Origin: Prevotellamassilia timonensis
Lineage (GTDB): Bacteria > Bacteroidota > Bacteroidia > Bacteroidales > Bacteroidaceae
Reading direction: 5' to 3'
Assembly (NCBI RefSeq): GCF_021531665.1
Contig: NZ_JADYUH010000006.1
Location: forward strand, 1-64,000
Length of the DNA: 64,000 bases
Below are positions 35,375-44,858 of the stretch, piece after piece. Positions within the stretch are counted from its first letter, which is position 1, and each line of letters opens with the position of its first letter. The notes below the pieces were generated by a model, which was not told the origin of the DNA, did no database searches, and saw only the letters and a list, made by a program, of their open reading frames with translations. The translations under genes and the position numbers were made by a program.

Positions 35375-38300
35375 TCACTTCACGACCTTGCGGTTGTTGA
35401 GGATGTAAACACCTTTGGCGGGAGCCTTTTCCAAACGACGACCGGAGAGGTCATACATGGACTTTCTCTCGGAAGTGGTGGTCACGTTGCTGATGCCGGT
35501 GGGGTCTCCCACACGAAGCATGGCATCCACGATGCAACCGCCGTTGCGAAGCAAACCTACGTTCGCGTCATTGACATACAACTGACCGGCGGGGTCAAGG
35601 CTGTTCCAATCGACCTTGAAACGAACGCGATAGAGTCCGGGAGTCGCGGGAGCAGAGAAAGAAGGGCAGTCCATGGTGTTGCGAGAACGTCCAGAGAGTG
35701 CTGTGCCGGCGGAGTTCTGACCGGAAGTGTCATCGCCCGGGTCGCCGGAGTAGAAACTGTAGGTCATCACATCCGTGCCGGTGATGTCGGTGCTGTTGGC
35801 GTTGAAGTCAAACTGTCCGTCGTTGCCAAGGTCAATGTAGAAGTAAGCATTCACCCAAATGCCGGCGCCCTGAGTGAAAGCCACGGTGAGGTTTTCACCG
35901 GCGTGGCAGGTGAGTTCCGGGTCAGCCGTCTTGTCGAGGTAGGGTTTGAACACACCGGAGGAAGCAGCCACGGTGATTTCCTGTGCTTCTCCTCCTTCTT
36001 CCGTAAGAGAGACTTTGTAAGTCCAACGGTCAGTTCTGGAGGGGCTTGCGTCCTTGTCAAAGTTGACGTGGTAGGGTTCGAGCACCTCGGGCACGACGCT
36101 GATGACGATGGACTTGCTCACGCCGCTGCCATCGTTGGCAGTCACGGTGATGGTGGCAGTGCCTTCAGCAACGCCGATGATGAGACCTCCGCGAACAGTT
36201 GCCACTTCGGGGTTACTGCTGGTCCAAGTCACAGCGGGGAAGGAAGCCTCAGCGGGCGCTACAGTGGCAGTGGCAACGAGTGTACTTCCGACTTCAATCT
36301 CGGTGGCATTGCCTTCAGTGGCAAGAACGAGGTCAGTCACGGAAACGGGAGTCTGAGCGGCATCAAGTCCGTCAAAGACGAAGAGGCTGCTGCCGGGCAG
36401 AGTGACGGTGAGAGAAGCATCAATGTCAATGGCTTCTCCTTCGTTCAGACCTTCCAGCGCATCTTGCACGCCGAAGGACTTGTGGAGCACGATGCTTCCG
36501 CTGACGTTGGCAGGAATGTTGAGTGCTTCGCGAAGCGTGAAGGTGTAGGTCTGCGCGTCGTTGGCGCCGTTGCGAAGAGCGAGCGTGGATTTCGTTCCGT
36601 TCCAGGAAGCCCAACCATAGACCTGAGCCTTAGCACCGGTCCAAGGACTGCCGCCCACCCAGTGAGCATCGGGGAGCACGTCGGCATTGCGTTTCTGCCA
36701 ACTGATGCACTCGGCAAGGTCAGCCCAGAGTTGTCCGTTGTTGATGGAGTTCATCAAAGGATAGTCGTTGTAGAGTTCGACCATGCCGGAGCCGCAGACA
36801 AAGGCGCAGCGGAGTTCGCGGAGCACTGCCTCATAGTCCATGTTCCTGCTGACGCTGCCATACTGCGAAAGGATGAATCCGTGGGTCATCAAGGTGTTGA
36901 TGGGGCAGATGGGCGAGTTGGTCACATAGTTCTGATAAACCAGACGGTCACGATAGGTAATCCAGTTTTCGCGGTCGATGGAGTTGTTGCCGATGACGCC
37001 GTAGTCATTCTCCTGACGCCAGGTGGCATCGGTGTAGTGATACCAGAAGGGGCTTGCCCAGGTTCCGACGGTGGTGTTGAAGAAGATGTCGCGGCGGAGG
37101 TTCTCGCGAACGTAGCGTTCGAGGCGGATGATTCCTTCGGCGTTTTCGTTTCCGGTGTCGCCGGCGTCAGGACCGATGGCACTGAACTGTGCGGAGATGC
37201 CGTCAAACTTGAAGAAGCGGAAGTCACCGTTGTTCTTGGTCAGGTTCTCGGCTGCGTTGAGGAAGGTCTGATAGTAAGCGGGGTTGGAGAGTTGCATGCC
37301 TCCGCGTCCTTCAGCGTTCCAGTAGGCGCGACGATAGTTGCCGCTGGTGCCGTAGCCACCGACCGGACCGAGCCATGCGCCAACACCTGCACCCATTTCG
37401 GCTGCAGCCGCAGCCATGTCACGCATTTCGTGGGGGAAGCCGGCGTGGAAGGTCCAAAGACCGTAGTTGTCCCATCCGTCATCGATGACGAAACTGTTGG
37501 GGGCAACCCCATAGCGGTCGTAGAAGTCGGATTTCCAGTGAGAAATCACGTCAACCACTTGGTCAGACGTCATGTTCTGAGTCGGGTCAGCCGCGTTGTT
37601 GCGGTTGATGTTGAGTTCATACCAAGAGATGTAGGCGGGATTAGCACGCCAAGGCACGGCACGTTCGCGTTCGCTGTAGGCAAGGAAGGAGCGACGCTTC
37701 TGTGTCTTGTGGATGTTTTCTTCGCTCTGGCTTCCGTCTTGAGCGACGAGACCCACGACGGCAGAAATCTTCCAGTCTTCACCGGCGGCAAGCGTTGTGT
37801 TGCGACTCCAGCGTCCTTGAATGTCCACGAGGTCAGTGTTGATGGTCAAACCTTCCTTGAGGGTGTAGATGCTGGTGGTGAGCGTACTGGCAGAAACGAT
37901 GGCTTCCTGTGCGTTGTGAACCATGACGCGGATGGAGAAGGTTCCATCGTAGGGAACGGTGAAGGTGTAGGTGTTGTCCTGATGTGCAGTACCGGTGTAG
38001 CCTACGTGATAGTCATTGGCTGCGATGTTGCCGCTTGCGTCCAGCAAATCGACACCGCCGATGTAGAACTTGTTGTCACCGGAGGTATATTTGAAGAGCA
38101 CAGAGACTTTCTGTCCTTCTTTGAGTTCCACGTCCGTCTGCTTCACGGCATAGACGTTGGGATAGCCTGCGCCGGTGGCTTCGGTGATGCGGTTGGGCAC
38201 ATCAGCCTCGGGCACCTGCGTCCAGTCTGCCACGGCGATGCTCATGGGAGAGAGCACGTTCGGAGTGTCATAGATTTCCTCGTCACTGACGCCGCCCACG

Positions 38301-39649
38301 GTGTTGTAGCCCACGGGGTTCTCAAGTCCGGCGAAAATCTTGTCGCTCATCAAGACCGCACCACGGGTGTTGCCCACCACTTTGGGAGCGGAGCCTGCGG
38401 CTTTTGCGTCCACGGAGTAAATCATCGGAATCACGTCATACATGTCCACGCCGGTTTCGCTGGTCAGTTCCATCTCGGTGCGGAGATAGTGACTGCCGTC
38501 GCGGAGCACAGCCTTCCAAACGATGTTCAGCACGCATTCCTTATAATTATAGGTATAGTTAGCCACGAGTGCTTTGCCGTTGAAGTGTTCAGCACCGCCC
38601 ACAGCGTCTTCACTGCCTGTGAGGTCTTCGAAGGCGAGGCTCTGGAGTGTCATGGAGGAAGCGGGCACGGTGAGACCCGAACCGACAGCGACAGTGAAGG
38701 GTTCGGTGCCGGGTTCAAGGTTCATGGCTTTGGAACCGCCGAAGAAGAGAGCATCGCCGACCTTGACGAAGGAAGCGGCGAGCACGTTGTTCTCCAGCGT
38801 GAAGACACCATCGGCTTCCGTGGCGACGGCTGCGCCGACAGCATCCTGCTGAGCGGGATAGACAACCGCATTGGCATAGACAGCCTTCTCTGCCTGCACG
38901 GGAATGTTGGCGTAGGTGAGGGTCACCGTTTCGGTGAGGTCATTGATGGAGAGCACAGCAAACTTGCCTTCCTGAACCGGCACGATGACATCGCTCTTCT
39001 TGAGCGCAGCATCCACGGTGCAGGTCTCGCCGTTGGCGTAGGTGTTTCCGTTAATGGTGACTGTCACGCCCTCGGGGAGAACCATCGTGTATTCGTAGGT
39101 TCTCAAATTGACTTCGGTGAAGGTCCAACGGCTACCGGCGTCTTGTGAACCACCCTGTTGCCAGATGCCCAGAGTGATGGTGCCGTCCAACGGATTGCTG
39201 CCAGTTCCCTGGTACCAGTTCAGATATTTTCCGGAAACGCCGGTACTGTTGTAGGGCTTGACATTGTAGTTTTCGTCAGCGTAGTTTTCAACGTAGAAAT
39301 AAGCACCCTCCGTCTTTTCGTCGGTGAGGGTGACGAAGCCGGTCTTGTTGGAGTAACTGGCGGCTTTTTCATAGCCCAACCACTTGTTGTTCTTGTAACT
39401 GTAGATGTAGTAGGTGTTTTCCATCCCATCCACAGCATAGAACGCAAAGTAACCGTAGTTGTCGGCTGTCTGCGTGGGCGAGGTGAGCGAAGTGGCATAG
39501 TAGTTGTTGCCACTCAGCATCGTGTAGAGATGCTCAGGCTTTCCATCCCCTCCGGGGAGCGTAGTGGAAGCCTGAATGATGTCTGCACTTGCCTGCAAGG
39601 ACACAGCCAAGAACAGCAGCATCAAGGAGAACAATTTTCTCATACGCAT
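35375..39649 (-). CDS. Large secreted GH36-like (clan GH-D) glycosidase, putative alpha-galactosidase
   Basis: 1424 residues. Signal peptide MRMRKLFSLMLLFLAVSLQA (a second ATG two codons in, at 39643, is possible). The N-terminal ~20-330 looks like carbohydrate-binding beta domains and ~330-660 the N-terminal supersandwich. The (beta/alpha)8 barrel starts near AYISWYELNINRNN (~673), with FVIDDGWDNYG (~720) and FRFFKFDGIS (~813), where the Asp after K-F is the expected nucleophile of the clan. A BIG2-type Ig domain (VTWTSSNPEVATV, ~1100-1185) and a GEVT-like beta domain (~1200-1370) follow. It ends MYDLSGRRLEKAPAKGVYIL...RKVVK, the shared C-terminal module. With the GH20 enzyme it suggests host or plant glycan foraging (inference). 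Confidence 0.82.
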   Translation of the reverse strand: MRMRKLFSLMLLFLAVSLQASADIIQASTTLPGGDGKPEHLYTMLSGNNYYATSLTSPTQTADNYGYFAFYAVDGMENTYYIYSYKNNKWLGYEKAASYSNKTGFVTLTDEKTEGAYFYVENYADENYNVKPYNSTGVSGKYLNWYQGTGSNPLDGTITLGIWQQGGSQDAGSRWTFTEVNLRTYEYTMVLPEGVTVTINGNTYANGETCTVDAALKKSDVIVPVQEGKFAVLSINDLTETVTLTYANIPVQAEKAVYANAVVYPAQQDAVGAAVATEADGVFTLENNVLAASFVKVGDALFFGGSKAMNLEPGTEPFTVAVGSGLTVPASSMTLQSLAFEDLTGSEDAVGGAEHFNGKALVANYTYNYKECVLNIVWKAVLRDGSHYLRTEMELTSETGVDMYDVIPMIYSVDAKAAGSAPKVVGNTRGAVLMSDKIFAGLENPVGYNTVGGVSDEEIYDTPNVLSPMSIAVADWTQVPEADVPNRITEATGAGYPNVYAVKQTDVELKEGQKVSVLFKYTSGDNKFYIGGVDLLDASGNIAANDYHVGYTGTAHQDNTYTFTVPYDGTFSIRVMVHNAQEAIVSASTLTTSIYTLKEGLTINTDLVDIQGRWSRNTTLAAGEDWKISAVVGLVAQDGSQSEENIHKTQKRRSFLAYSERERAVPWRANPAYISWYELNINRNNAADPTQNMTSDQVVDVISHWKSDFYDRYGVAPNSFVIDDGWDNYGLWTFHAGFPHEMRDMAAAAAEMGAGVGAWLGPVGGYGTSGNYRRAYWNAEGRGGMQLSNPAYYQTFLNAAENLTKNNGDFRFFKFDGISAQFSAIGPDAGDTGNENAEGIIRLERYVRENLRRDIFFNTTVGTWASPFWYHYTDATWRQENDYGVIGNNSIDRENWITYRDRLVYQNYVTNSPICPINTLMTHGFILSQYGSVSRNMDYEAVLRELRCAFVCGSGMVELYNDYPLMNSINNGQLWADLAECISWQKRNADVLPDAHWVGGSPWTGAKAQVYGWASWNGTKSTLALRNGANDAQTYTFTLREALNIPANVSGSIVLHKSFGVQDALEGLNEGEAIDIDASLTVTLPGSSLFVFDGLDAAQTPVSVTDLVLATEGNATEIEVGSTLVATATVAPAEASFPAVTWTSSNPEVATVRGGLIIGVAEGTATITVTANDGSGVSKSIVISVVPEVLEPYHVNFDKDASPSRTDRWTYKVSLTEEGGEAQEITVAASSGVFKPYLDKTADPELTCHAGENLTVAFTQGAGIWVNAYFYIDLGNDGQFDFNANSTDITGTDVMTYSFYSGDPGDDTSGQNSAGTALSGRSRNTMDCPSFSAPATPGLYRVRFKVDWNSLDPAGQLYVNDANVGLLRNGGCIVDAMLRVGDPTGISNVTTTSERKSMYDLSGRRLEKAPAKGVYILNNRKVVK

Positions 39650-39978
39650 TAGATTTTAGAAGTTAAGTAATTGAATAAGATTTTTTAAACGTAAGATAAA
39701 GGCGGAAAGGTCGCGCAACGGCAAAACTGCGTGGCGGCAAATAGTTCCTTTCCGAAAAAGAATACAGTTAACTATTTAATTCTCTGCAAAAATAAGCAGT
39801 ATTTTCGCTTCGTGCAAAAGAGAGGAAGATAAAGTTGTTAATTATTTGCCTGACGAAGCGGATTCGTGTCCCGAAATCAACACAAGGGAATCGATGTTTC
39901 CACTTCCTTGACGCGGTGTGGGCAGACGCCGAAGGCTCTCCGAAAAACGGTGGGTGAAGATGGTCGCATAGAGCATCC
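39650..39978. other. Intergenic region with the GH36-like gene promoter
   Basis: 330 bp between the glycosidase start and the end of the acyltransferase gene. Besides the promoter at 39787-39818 I see no conserved element; the region at 39866-39978 has no gene-like frame. Confidence 0.5.
39787..39818 (-). promoter_or_regulatory. Promoter of the GH36-like glycosidase gene
   Basis: On the minus strand TTTG (39815-39818), 20 bp, TATTTTTG (39787-39794). The leader is ~130 nt. Confidence 0.75.
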
Positions 39979-41058
39979 TCAGACTTTCAGGAAAACCTTG
40001 CTGCGATACATACACCACAGGATGAGAAAGACAAGGGCAAAGTTACCGAAGGTCAGCCAGGCGGGATAATAGTCGCCGAGACGAGGTGCAAGACCGTAAC
40101 TCACGGAATCCACCACGGAGCGGAAGTTGATGACCTCGCCGAGCATGTAGGCTGCAATGGAGTTCATGCCGTAAATCTTCAACCAATCCACGGCGCGATG
40201 ATGACCGCGGACGTCAATGACTTCGTAGAACGCGGCGAGCAGAAGCATGCAAAGACCGCCGGAATAGAGCGCCATGCTGGCGGTCCAAATGCGCTTGACA
40301 ATCGGCATGGCGAAACTGAAGCCCAAGCCGAGCACAACAAGCAGCAAACCGAAAGACAACAAACGCAGACTGACACGGCGACGGTCGGAAAGATTGCGTC
40401 CCTCACGGATGATGTCGCCAGCCAAAGCGCCAAGCAAAACTGTCACGCCAAAGGTGAAGGAGGGAAGAAGCCAAGCGTAGGTCGGGTCACCTTGAAACCT
40501 GCCCAACACGGCAGCATCCATGCGAGACGCGAGATTACCCTCTAAACTGAAATCGCCACACCACATCATCGGAAGACTGTAGGCAAGCAAAAGAAAGACA
40601 AGCGCCGCCCAACGCCCTTTCTTGTCAAAAAACAACATCACGATCGCCGTCAGCAAATAGCCCGCGGCGATGGCTTGCAGCGTGTTCGTATATATATAAA
40701 TGTGTGCCAAGTCCAAACCGAGCAGATTTCCCTGCACGACCATGCCAAGGAGAAAGAGGATGAAGAATCGGCGAATGACCTTGCGAACGACTGCCATCTT
40801 GCCACCCTCGCGGAGCATCTTGCCGAAGGAGAAAGGCATGGACGCACCGCTCATGAAAAGGAACAAAGGCATGACGAGGTCCCAAAAGCGGAAACCTTCC
40901 CAGACTTCATGGTCAAAATGATGGAGTACGGCACGTGACCAGTCGGCATCAACGGGACTGAGCAACGCCCACAGAACGGGTTGAAAAAACACGAGGAGGA
41001 AAAGGGTTAAGCCACGGAGAATGTCCAGAGAGGCCAAACGGGAAGAAGTCGTTTGCAT
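39979..41058 (-). CDS. Membrane acyltransferase, heparan-alpha-glucosaminide N-acetyltransferase/DUF5009-like
   Basis: 359 residues with about ten hydrophobic segments. The frame extends upstream, but ATG at 41058 leads directly into the family N-terminus (MQTTSSRLASLDILRGLTLF). Conserved are the SLDILRG motif, the first loop His (AVLHHFDHEVWEGFRFWDLV) and MPLFLFMSGASMPFSFGKML. The upstream part overlaps the nifJ terminator, which supports the shorter start. Relatives transfer acetyl groups across a membrane to amino sugars; with a hexosaminidase and glycosidase nearby, sugar acetylation is plausible but unproven. Confidence 0.82.
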   Translation of the reverse strand: MQTTSSRLASLDILRGLTLFLLVFFQPVLWALLSPVDADWSRAVLHHFDHEVWEGFRFWDLVMPLFLFMSGASMPFSFGKMLREGGKMAVVRKVIRRFFILFLLGMVVQGNLLGLDLAHIYIYTNTLQAIAAGYLLTAIVMLFFDKKGRWAALVFLLLAYSLPMMWCGDFSLEGNLASRMDAAVLGRFQGDPTYAWLLPSFTFGVTVLLGALAGDIIREGRNLSDRRRVSLRLLSFGLLLVVLGLGFSFAMPIVKRIWTASMALYSGGLCMLLLAAFYEVIDVRGHHRAVDWLKIYGMNSIAAYMLGEVINFRSVVDSVSYGLAPRLGDYYPAWLTFGNFALVFLILWCMYRSKVFLKV

Positions 41059-41105
41059 GGTTGAGGAGAAAGTGATGTCAGTTTTCTCTGCGTTTCTGAT
41101 TTCCG

Positions 41106-41140
41106 AAAAAGCGGGCGCAGCCGGAATGACTGCGCCCGCG
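41106..41140 (-). terminator. Terminator of nifJ
   Basis: GCGGGCGCA / TGCGCCCGC (41111-41119, 41131-41139), followed on the minus strand by a T run (41106-41110). It lies 26 bp after nifJ. Confidence 0.9.
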
Positions 41141-41165
41141 GAATTTCTAAAGGTTGGATTTAAGT

Positions 41166-44100
41166 TCAAAGAGACCAGTCTTCTTTCGTCTTGCGAACGT
41201 AGGAAGCGTAGCGACGCTGAGCAGCCTTCTTGGTCTCGTCGAAGAGTTCCTGAGCCTGTTCGGGAAGCGCCTTCTTCAAGGAGAGGAAGCGTACCTCGTG
41301 GTCAAGATAGTCTTGGAAGAGGTCCCAATCGGGTTCCTTGCTGTCGAGGGTGAAGGGGTTCTTGCCTTCGTCAGCAAGAGCGGGATTGTAGCGCCAGAGG
41401 TGCCAGTAGCCGCAAGCAACGGCGCGTTTCTCTTCTTCCTGACTGCGACCCATGCCGCCCTTGATCTTCAGACCGTGGTTGATGCAGGGAGCGTAGGCGA
41501 TGACGAGAGAAGGACCGGGATAAGCCTCAGCTTCACGGATGGCCTTCAAGCACTGAGCCTGGTCGGCGCCCATGGCAATCTGAGCGACATAGACGTAACC
41601 ATAAGTGGCTTGCATGAGACCGAGGTCTTTCTTGGTGACACGCTTGCCGGCAGCAGCGAACTGAGCAATGGCACCCACGGGAGTGGCTTTGGAAGCCTGA
41701 CCGCCGGTGTTGGAATATACCTCCGTGTCAAGCACGAGGATGTTCACGTCTTCACCGCTTGCGAGCACGTGGTCGAGACCACCGTAACCGATGTCGTAGG
41801 AAGCACCGTCACCGCCGATAATCCACTGGCTTCGCTTGGTGAGATAGTGGCTGAGTTCAAGGAGTTGCTGAGCGAGTTCGTGACCCTTGGCAGCACCAGC
41901 CTCGAGTATGGGTTTCATCTTGTCAGCCACTTCACGAGTGATGGCGGCGTCGTTCTGGTTGTCAATCCAACGCTGAGCGAGTTCTTTCATTTCTGCGCAA
42001 GAGCATTCGCACATGAGGACTTTGCGAAGCAGAGACTCGATGCGGGCACGCATCTTCTTGTTTGCCATCACCATGCCCAAACCGAACTCACAGAAGTCTT
42101 CAAAGAGGGAGTTTGCCCAAGCGGGACCCTGACCCTTCTCGTTCTTGCAGTAGGGAGTGGAAGGAATGGAACCGGAATAGATGGAGGAGCAACCGGTGGC
42201 GTTGGCAATCATCTGACGGTCACCGAAGAGTTGAGAAACGAGTTTGACGTAAGGAGTCTCACCGCAACCGGAGCAAGCGCCGGAGAACTCAAAGAGCGGA
42301 GTGGCAAACTGAGAGTTCTTGGGATTGAGTTTGATGTCCACAAGGTCTTGCTTGCTCTTGACGTTCTTGACGCAGTAGTCCCAGTTGGCAGCCTCGCCCA
42401 TCTGTCCTTCGAGGGGCACCATTTCAAGAGCCTTGACACCCTTGAGACCCGGGCAGACGTCAGCACAGTTGCCGCAACCGAGGCAGTCGAGAACATCGAC
42501 CTGCTGAACGAAGTGCATGCCCTTCATGGCGGCGGGTGCCTTCATCTCGATGGATTCGCCCTGATAGCCCTTGAGTTCTTCTTCGTTGAGCACGAACGGA
42601 CGGATGGCAGCGTGAGGACAAACGAAAGCACACTTGTTGCACTGGATGCAGTTCTCTTTCTTCCAAACCGGCACGAAGGCAGCGACGCCACGCTTCTCGT
42701 AAGCTGCTGTTCCCTGTTCCCAGGTTCCATCCTCGGAAACCTTGAAGGCACTGACGGGAAGAAGGTCACCGTTCTGAGCGTTGATGGGACGAACAAGCTC
42801 GGAGATGTAGGCGGGCTCATCGCGTTCCACCTTGGCATCAGCGGGCAGGGAAGCCCAAGCGGGGTCAATGGCGAGTTGCTTGTATTCGCCGCCACGATCC
42901 ACAGCCTGATAGTTCTTATCAACCACATCCTGTCCCTTCTTGCCGTAGGACTTCACGATGAACTTCTTCATCTGTTCCACTGCAAGGTCCACGGGGATGA
43001 CTTCGGTGATGCGGAAGAAAGCAGACTGGAGAATGGTGTTGGTGCGGTTGCCGAGACCGATTTCCTGCGCAATCTTGGTGGCGTTAATATAGTAAACGGT
43101 AATATTATGCTCGGCAAAGTAGCGCTTCACATTGTTCGGCAGGTTGGCTGCGAGTTCTTCGCCTTCCCAGATGGTGTTGAGAAGGAAGGTGCCGTTGTCG
43201 CGCAGACCGCGAAGCACGTCGTACATGTGGAGGTAAGCCTGCACGTGACATGCCACGAAGTTCGGGGTCTTGATTTGATAGGTGGAGCGGATGGGGGTGT
43301 CACCAAAACGCAGGTGAGAGCAGGTGAAACCGCCGGACTTCTTGGAGTCGTAAGAGAAGTATGCCTGGCAATACTTGTCGGTGTTGTCGCCGATAATCTT
43401 GACGGAGTTCTTGTTGGCACCGACCGTACCGTCTGCACCAAGACCGTAGAACTTAGCCTCAAAGATGCCTTCGCCACCGAGTGCTTTCTCTTCTTCCAAA
43501 GGCAGAGAAGCGAAGGTCACATCGTCCACGATGCCCACAGTGAAGTGGTCCTTGGGTTCGGGCAGAGCGAGGTTGTCGAAGACGGAGATAATCATGGTCG
43601 GCGTGGTGTCGGCAGAACCGAGACCGTAGCGTCCGCCAACGATGACGGGACGTTCCTTCTCGTTGTAGAAGGCATCCTTCACGTCAAGATAGAGAGGTTC
43701 GCCGCTGGCACCGGGTTCCTTCGTGCGGTCGAGCACGGCAATCTTCTTGCAGGTCTTGGGCACTGCGGCGAGGAGGTGCTTGACAGAGAAGGGACGGTAG
43801 AGGTGAACGCTGACCATGCCGACCTTCTCGCCCTTGGCGTTGAGATAGTCAATGGCTTCGCGAGCAGCCTCGGTGACAGAACCCATGCAGATGATGACAC
43901 GTTCTGCATCGTCGGCACCATAGTAACTGAAGAGTTTATATTCACGACCGGTGATTTTGGAAACGGCAGCCATATACTTCTCCACGATGGCGGGTACGGC
44001 GTCATAGTAGGCGTTGCAAACTTCGCGGTGTGCGAAGAAGGTTTCGGGATTCTCAGCCATGCCTCGGGCGACGGGATGTTCGGGAGAGAGGGCACGGTTG

Positions 44101-44714
44101 CGGAACTCGCTGACCTTGTCCATGGGAACGAGCGGACGAAGGTCTTCCTGGTCCATCACCTCAATCTTCTGGTATTCGTGAGAAGTGCGGAAGCCGTCGA
44201 AGAAGTTGATGAAGGGCACGCGGCTTTCAAGCGTGGCGAGGTGAGCGACTGCAGAGAGGTCCATGACTTCTTGCACAGAACCTTCGCAGAGCATGGCGAA
44301 GCCGGTCTGACGGCAAGCCATGACATCCTGATGGTCACCGAAGATGCAGAGAGAGTGACTGGCGAGAGTACGAGCAGAAACGTGGAACACGCAAGGCAGG
44401 AGTTCACCTGCAATCTTGTACATGTTCGGAATCATGAGCAGAAGACCCTGTGAGGCGGTGAAGGTGGTGGTCAATGCACCAGCCTGCAAAGAACCGTGAA
44501 CGGCACCGGCGGCACCGCCTTCGCTTTGCATTTCCTGCACCTTGACGGTGTCGCCAAAGAGATTGATGCGACCCTGAGCGGACCATTCATCCACGTGCTC
44601 CGCCATCGGAGAGGACGGAGTGATGGGGTAGATGGCTGCCACTTCGGAAAACATGTAGGCAATGTGCGCTGCGGCTTGATTGCCATCACAGGTGATAAAC
44701 TTTTTGTTTGCCAT
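41166..44714 (-). CDS. nifJ: Pyruvate:ferredoxin (flavodoxin) oxidoreductase
   Basis: 1182 residues, the full single-chain enzyme. It converts pyruvate and CoA to acetyl-CoA and CO2 with reduction of ferredoxin, central in anaerobes. The pyrimidine domain starts MANKKFITCDGNQAAAHIAY with YPITPSSPMAEHVDEW. The two-cluster ferredoxin domain has CIQCNKCAFVCPHAA and CLGCGNCADVCPG (~690-760). Then GACSGCGETPY holds the proximal-cluster cysteines, and WIIGGDGASYDIGYGGLDH with DTEVYSNTGGQASKATP binds thiamine diphosphate and Mg. Codon use is strongly biased, consistent with high expression. Confidence 0.97.
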   Translation of the reverse strand: MANKKFITCDGNQAAAHIAYMFSEVAAIYPITPSSPMAEHVDEWSAQGRINLFGDTVKVQEMQSEGGAAGAVHGSLQAGALTTTFTASQGLLLMIPNMYKIAGELLPCVFHVSARTLASHSLCIFGDHQDVMACRQTGFAMLCEGSVQEVMDLSAVAHLATLESRVPFINFFDGFRTSHEYQKIEVMDQEDLRPLVPMDKVSEFRNRALSPEHPVARGMAENPETFFAHREVCNAYYDAVPAIVEKYMAAVSKITGREYKLFSYYGADDAERVIICMGSVTEAAREAIDYLNAKGEKVGMVSVHLYRPFSVKHLLAAVPKTCKKIAVLDRTKEPGASGEPLYLDVKDAFYNEKERPVIVGGRYGLGSADTTPTMIISVFDNLALPEPKDHFTVGIVDDVTFASLPLEEEKALGGEGIFEAKFYGLGADGTVGANKNSVKIIGDNTDKYCQAYFSYDSKKSGGFTCSHLRFGDTPIRSTYQIKTPNFVACHVQAYLHMYDVLRGLRDNGTFLLNTIWEGEELAANLPNNVKRYFAEHNITVYYINATKIAQEIGLGNRTNTILQSAFFRITEVIPVDLAVEQMKKFIVKSYGKKGQDVVDKNYQAVDRGGEYKQLAIDPAWASLPADAKVERDEPAYISELVRPINAQNGDLLPVSAFKVSEDGTWEQGTAAYEKRGVAAFVPVWKKENCIQCNKCAFVCPHAAIRPFVLNEEELKGYQGESIEMKAPAAMKGMHFVQQVDVLDCLGCGNCADVCPGLKGVKALEMVPLEGQMGEAANWDYCVKNVKSKQDLVDIKLNPKNSQFATPLFEFSGACSGCGETPYVKLVSQLFGDRQMIANATGCSSIYSGSIPSTPYCKNEKGQGPAWANSLFEDFCEFGLGMVMANKKMRARIESLLRKVLMCECSCAEMKELAQRWIDNQNDAAITREVADKMKPILEAGAAKGHELAQQLLELSHYLTKRSQWIIGGDGASYDIGYGGLDHVLASGEDVNILVLDTEVYSNTGGQASKATPVGAIAQFAAAGKRVTKKDLGLMQATYGYVYVAQIAMGADQAQCLKAIREAEAYPGPSLVIAYAPCINHGLKIKGGMGRSQEEEKRAVACGYWHLWRYNPALADEGKNPFTLDSKEPDWDLFQDYLDHEVRFLSLKKALPEQAQELFDETKKAAQRRYASYVRKTKEDWSL

Positions 44715-44828
44715 AGTGATTGTTTGTTCATCTAAAATCCCGAGGAAACGTTCGTGGGAGTTCGTTCTGCGGACTGATTTCCACGGGATTGTAATATAAA
44801 TATTGAGTTAATTTGAATATCTGACTGC

Positions 44829-44847
44829 GGGGCGCACAAGGCGCCCC
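44829..44847. terminator. GC-rich hairpin after the ATPase gene
   Basis: GGGGCGC-ACAAG-GCGCCCC lies 12 bp past the ATPase stop codon. No T tract follows, so it may act as a weak or factor-aided terminator. Confidence 0.5.
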
Positions 44848-44858
44848 GATAGAAAATT

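Noticed and set aside
35219-39148. 1309-residue plus-strand open frame opposite the GH36-like gene
   Set aside because: Same reason; its start also lies in the candidate RNA region and it has no signal peptide or domain.
41154-44453. 1099-residue plus-strand open frame opposite nifJ
   Set aside because: Antisense shadow created by biased codon use in nifJ; no recognisable domains.
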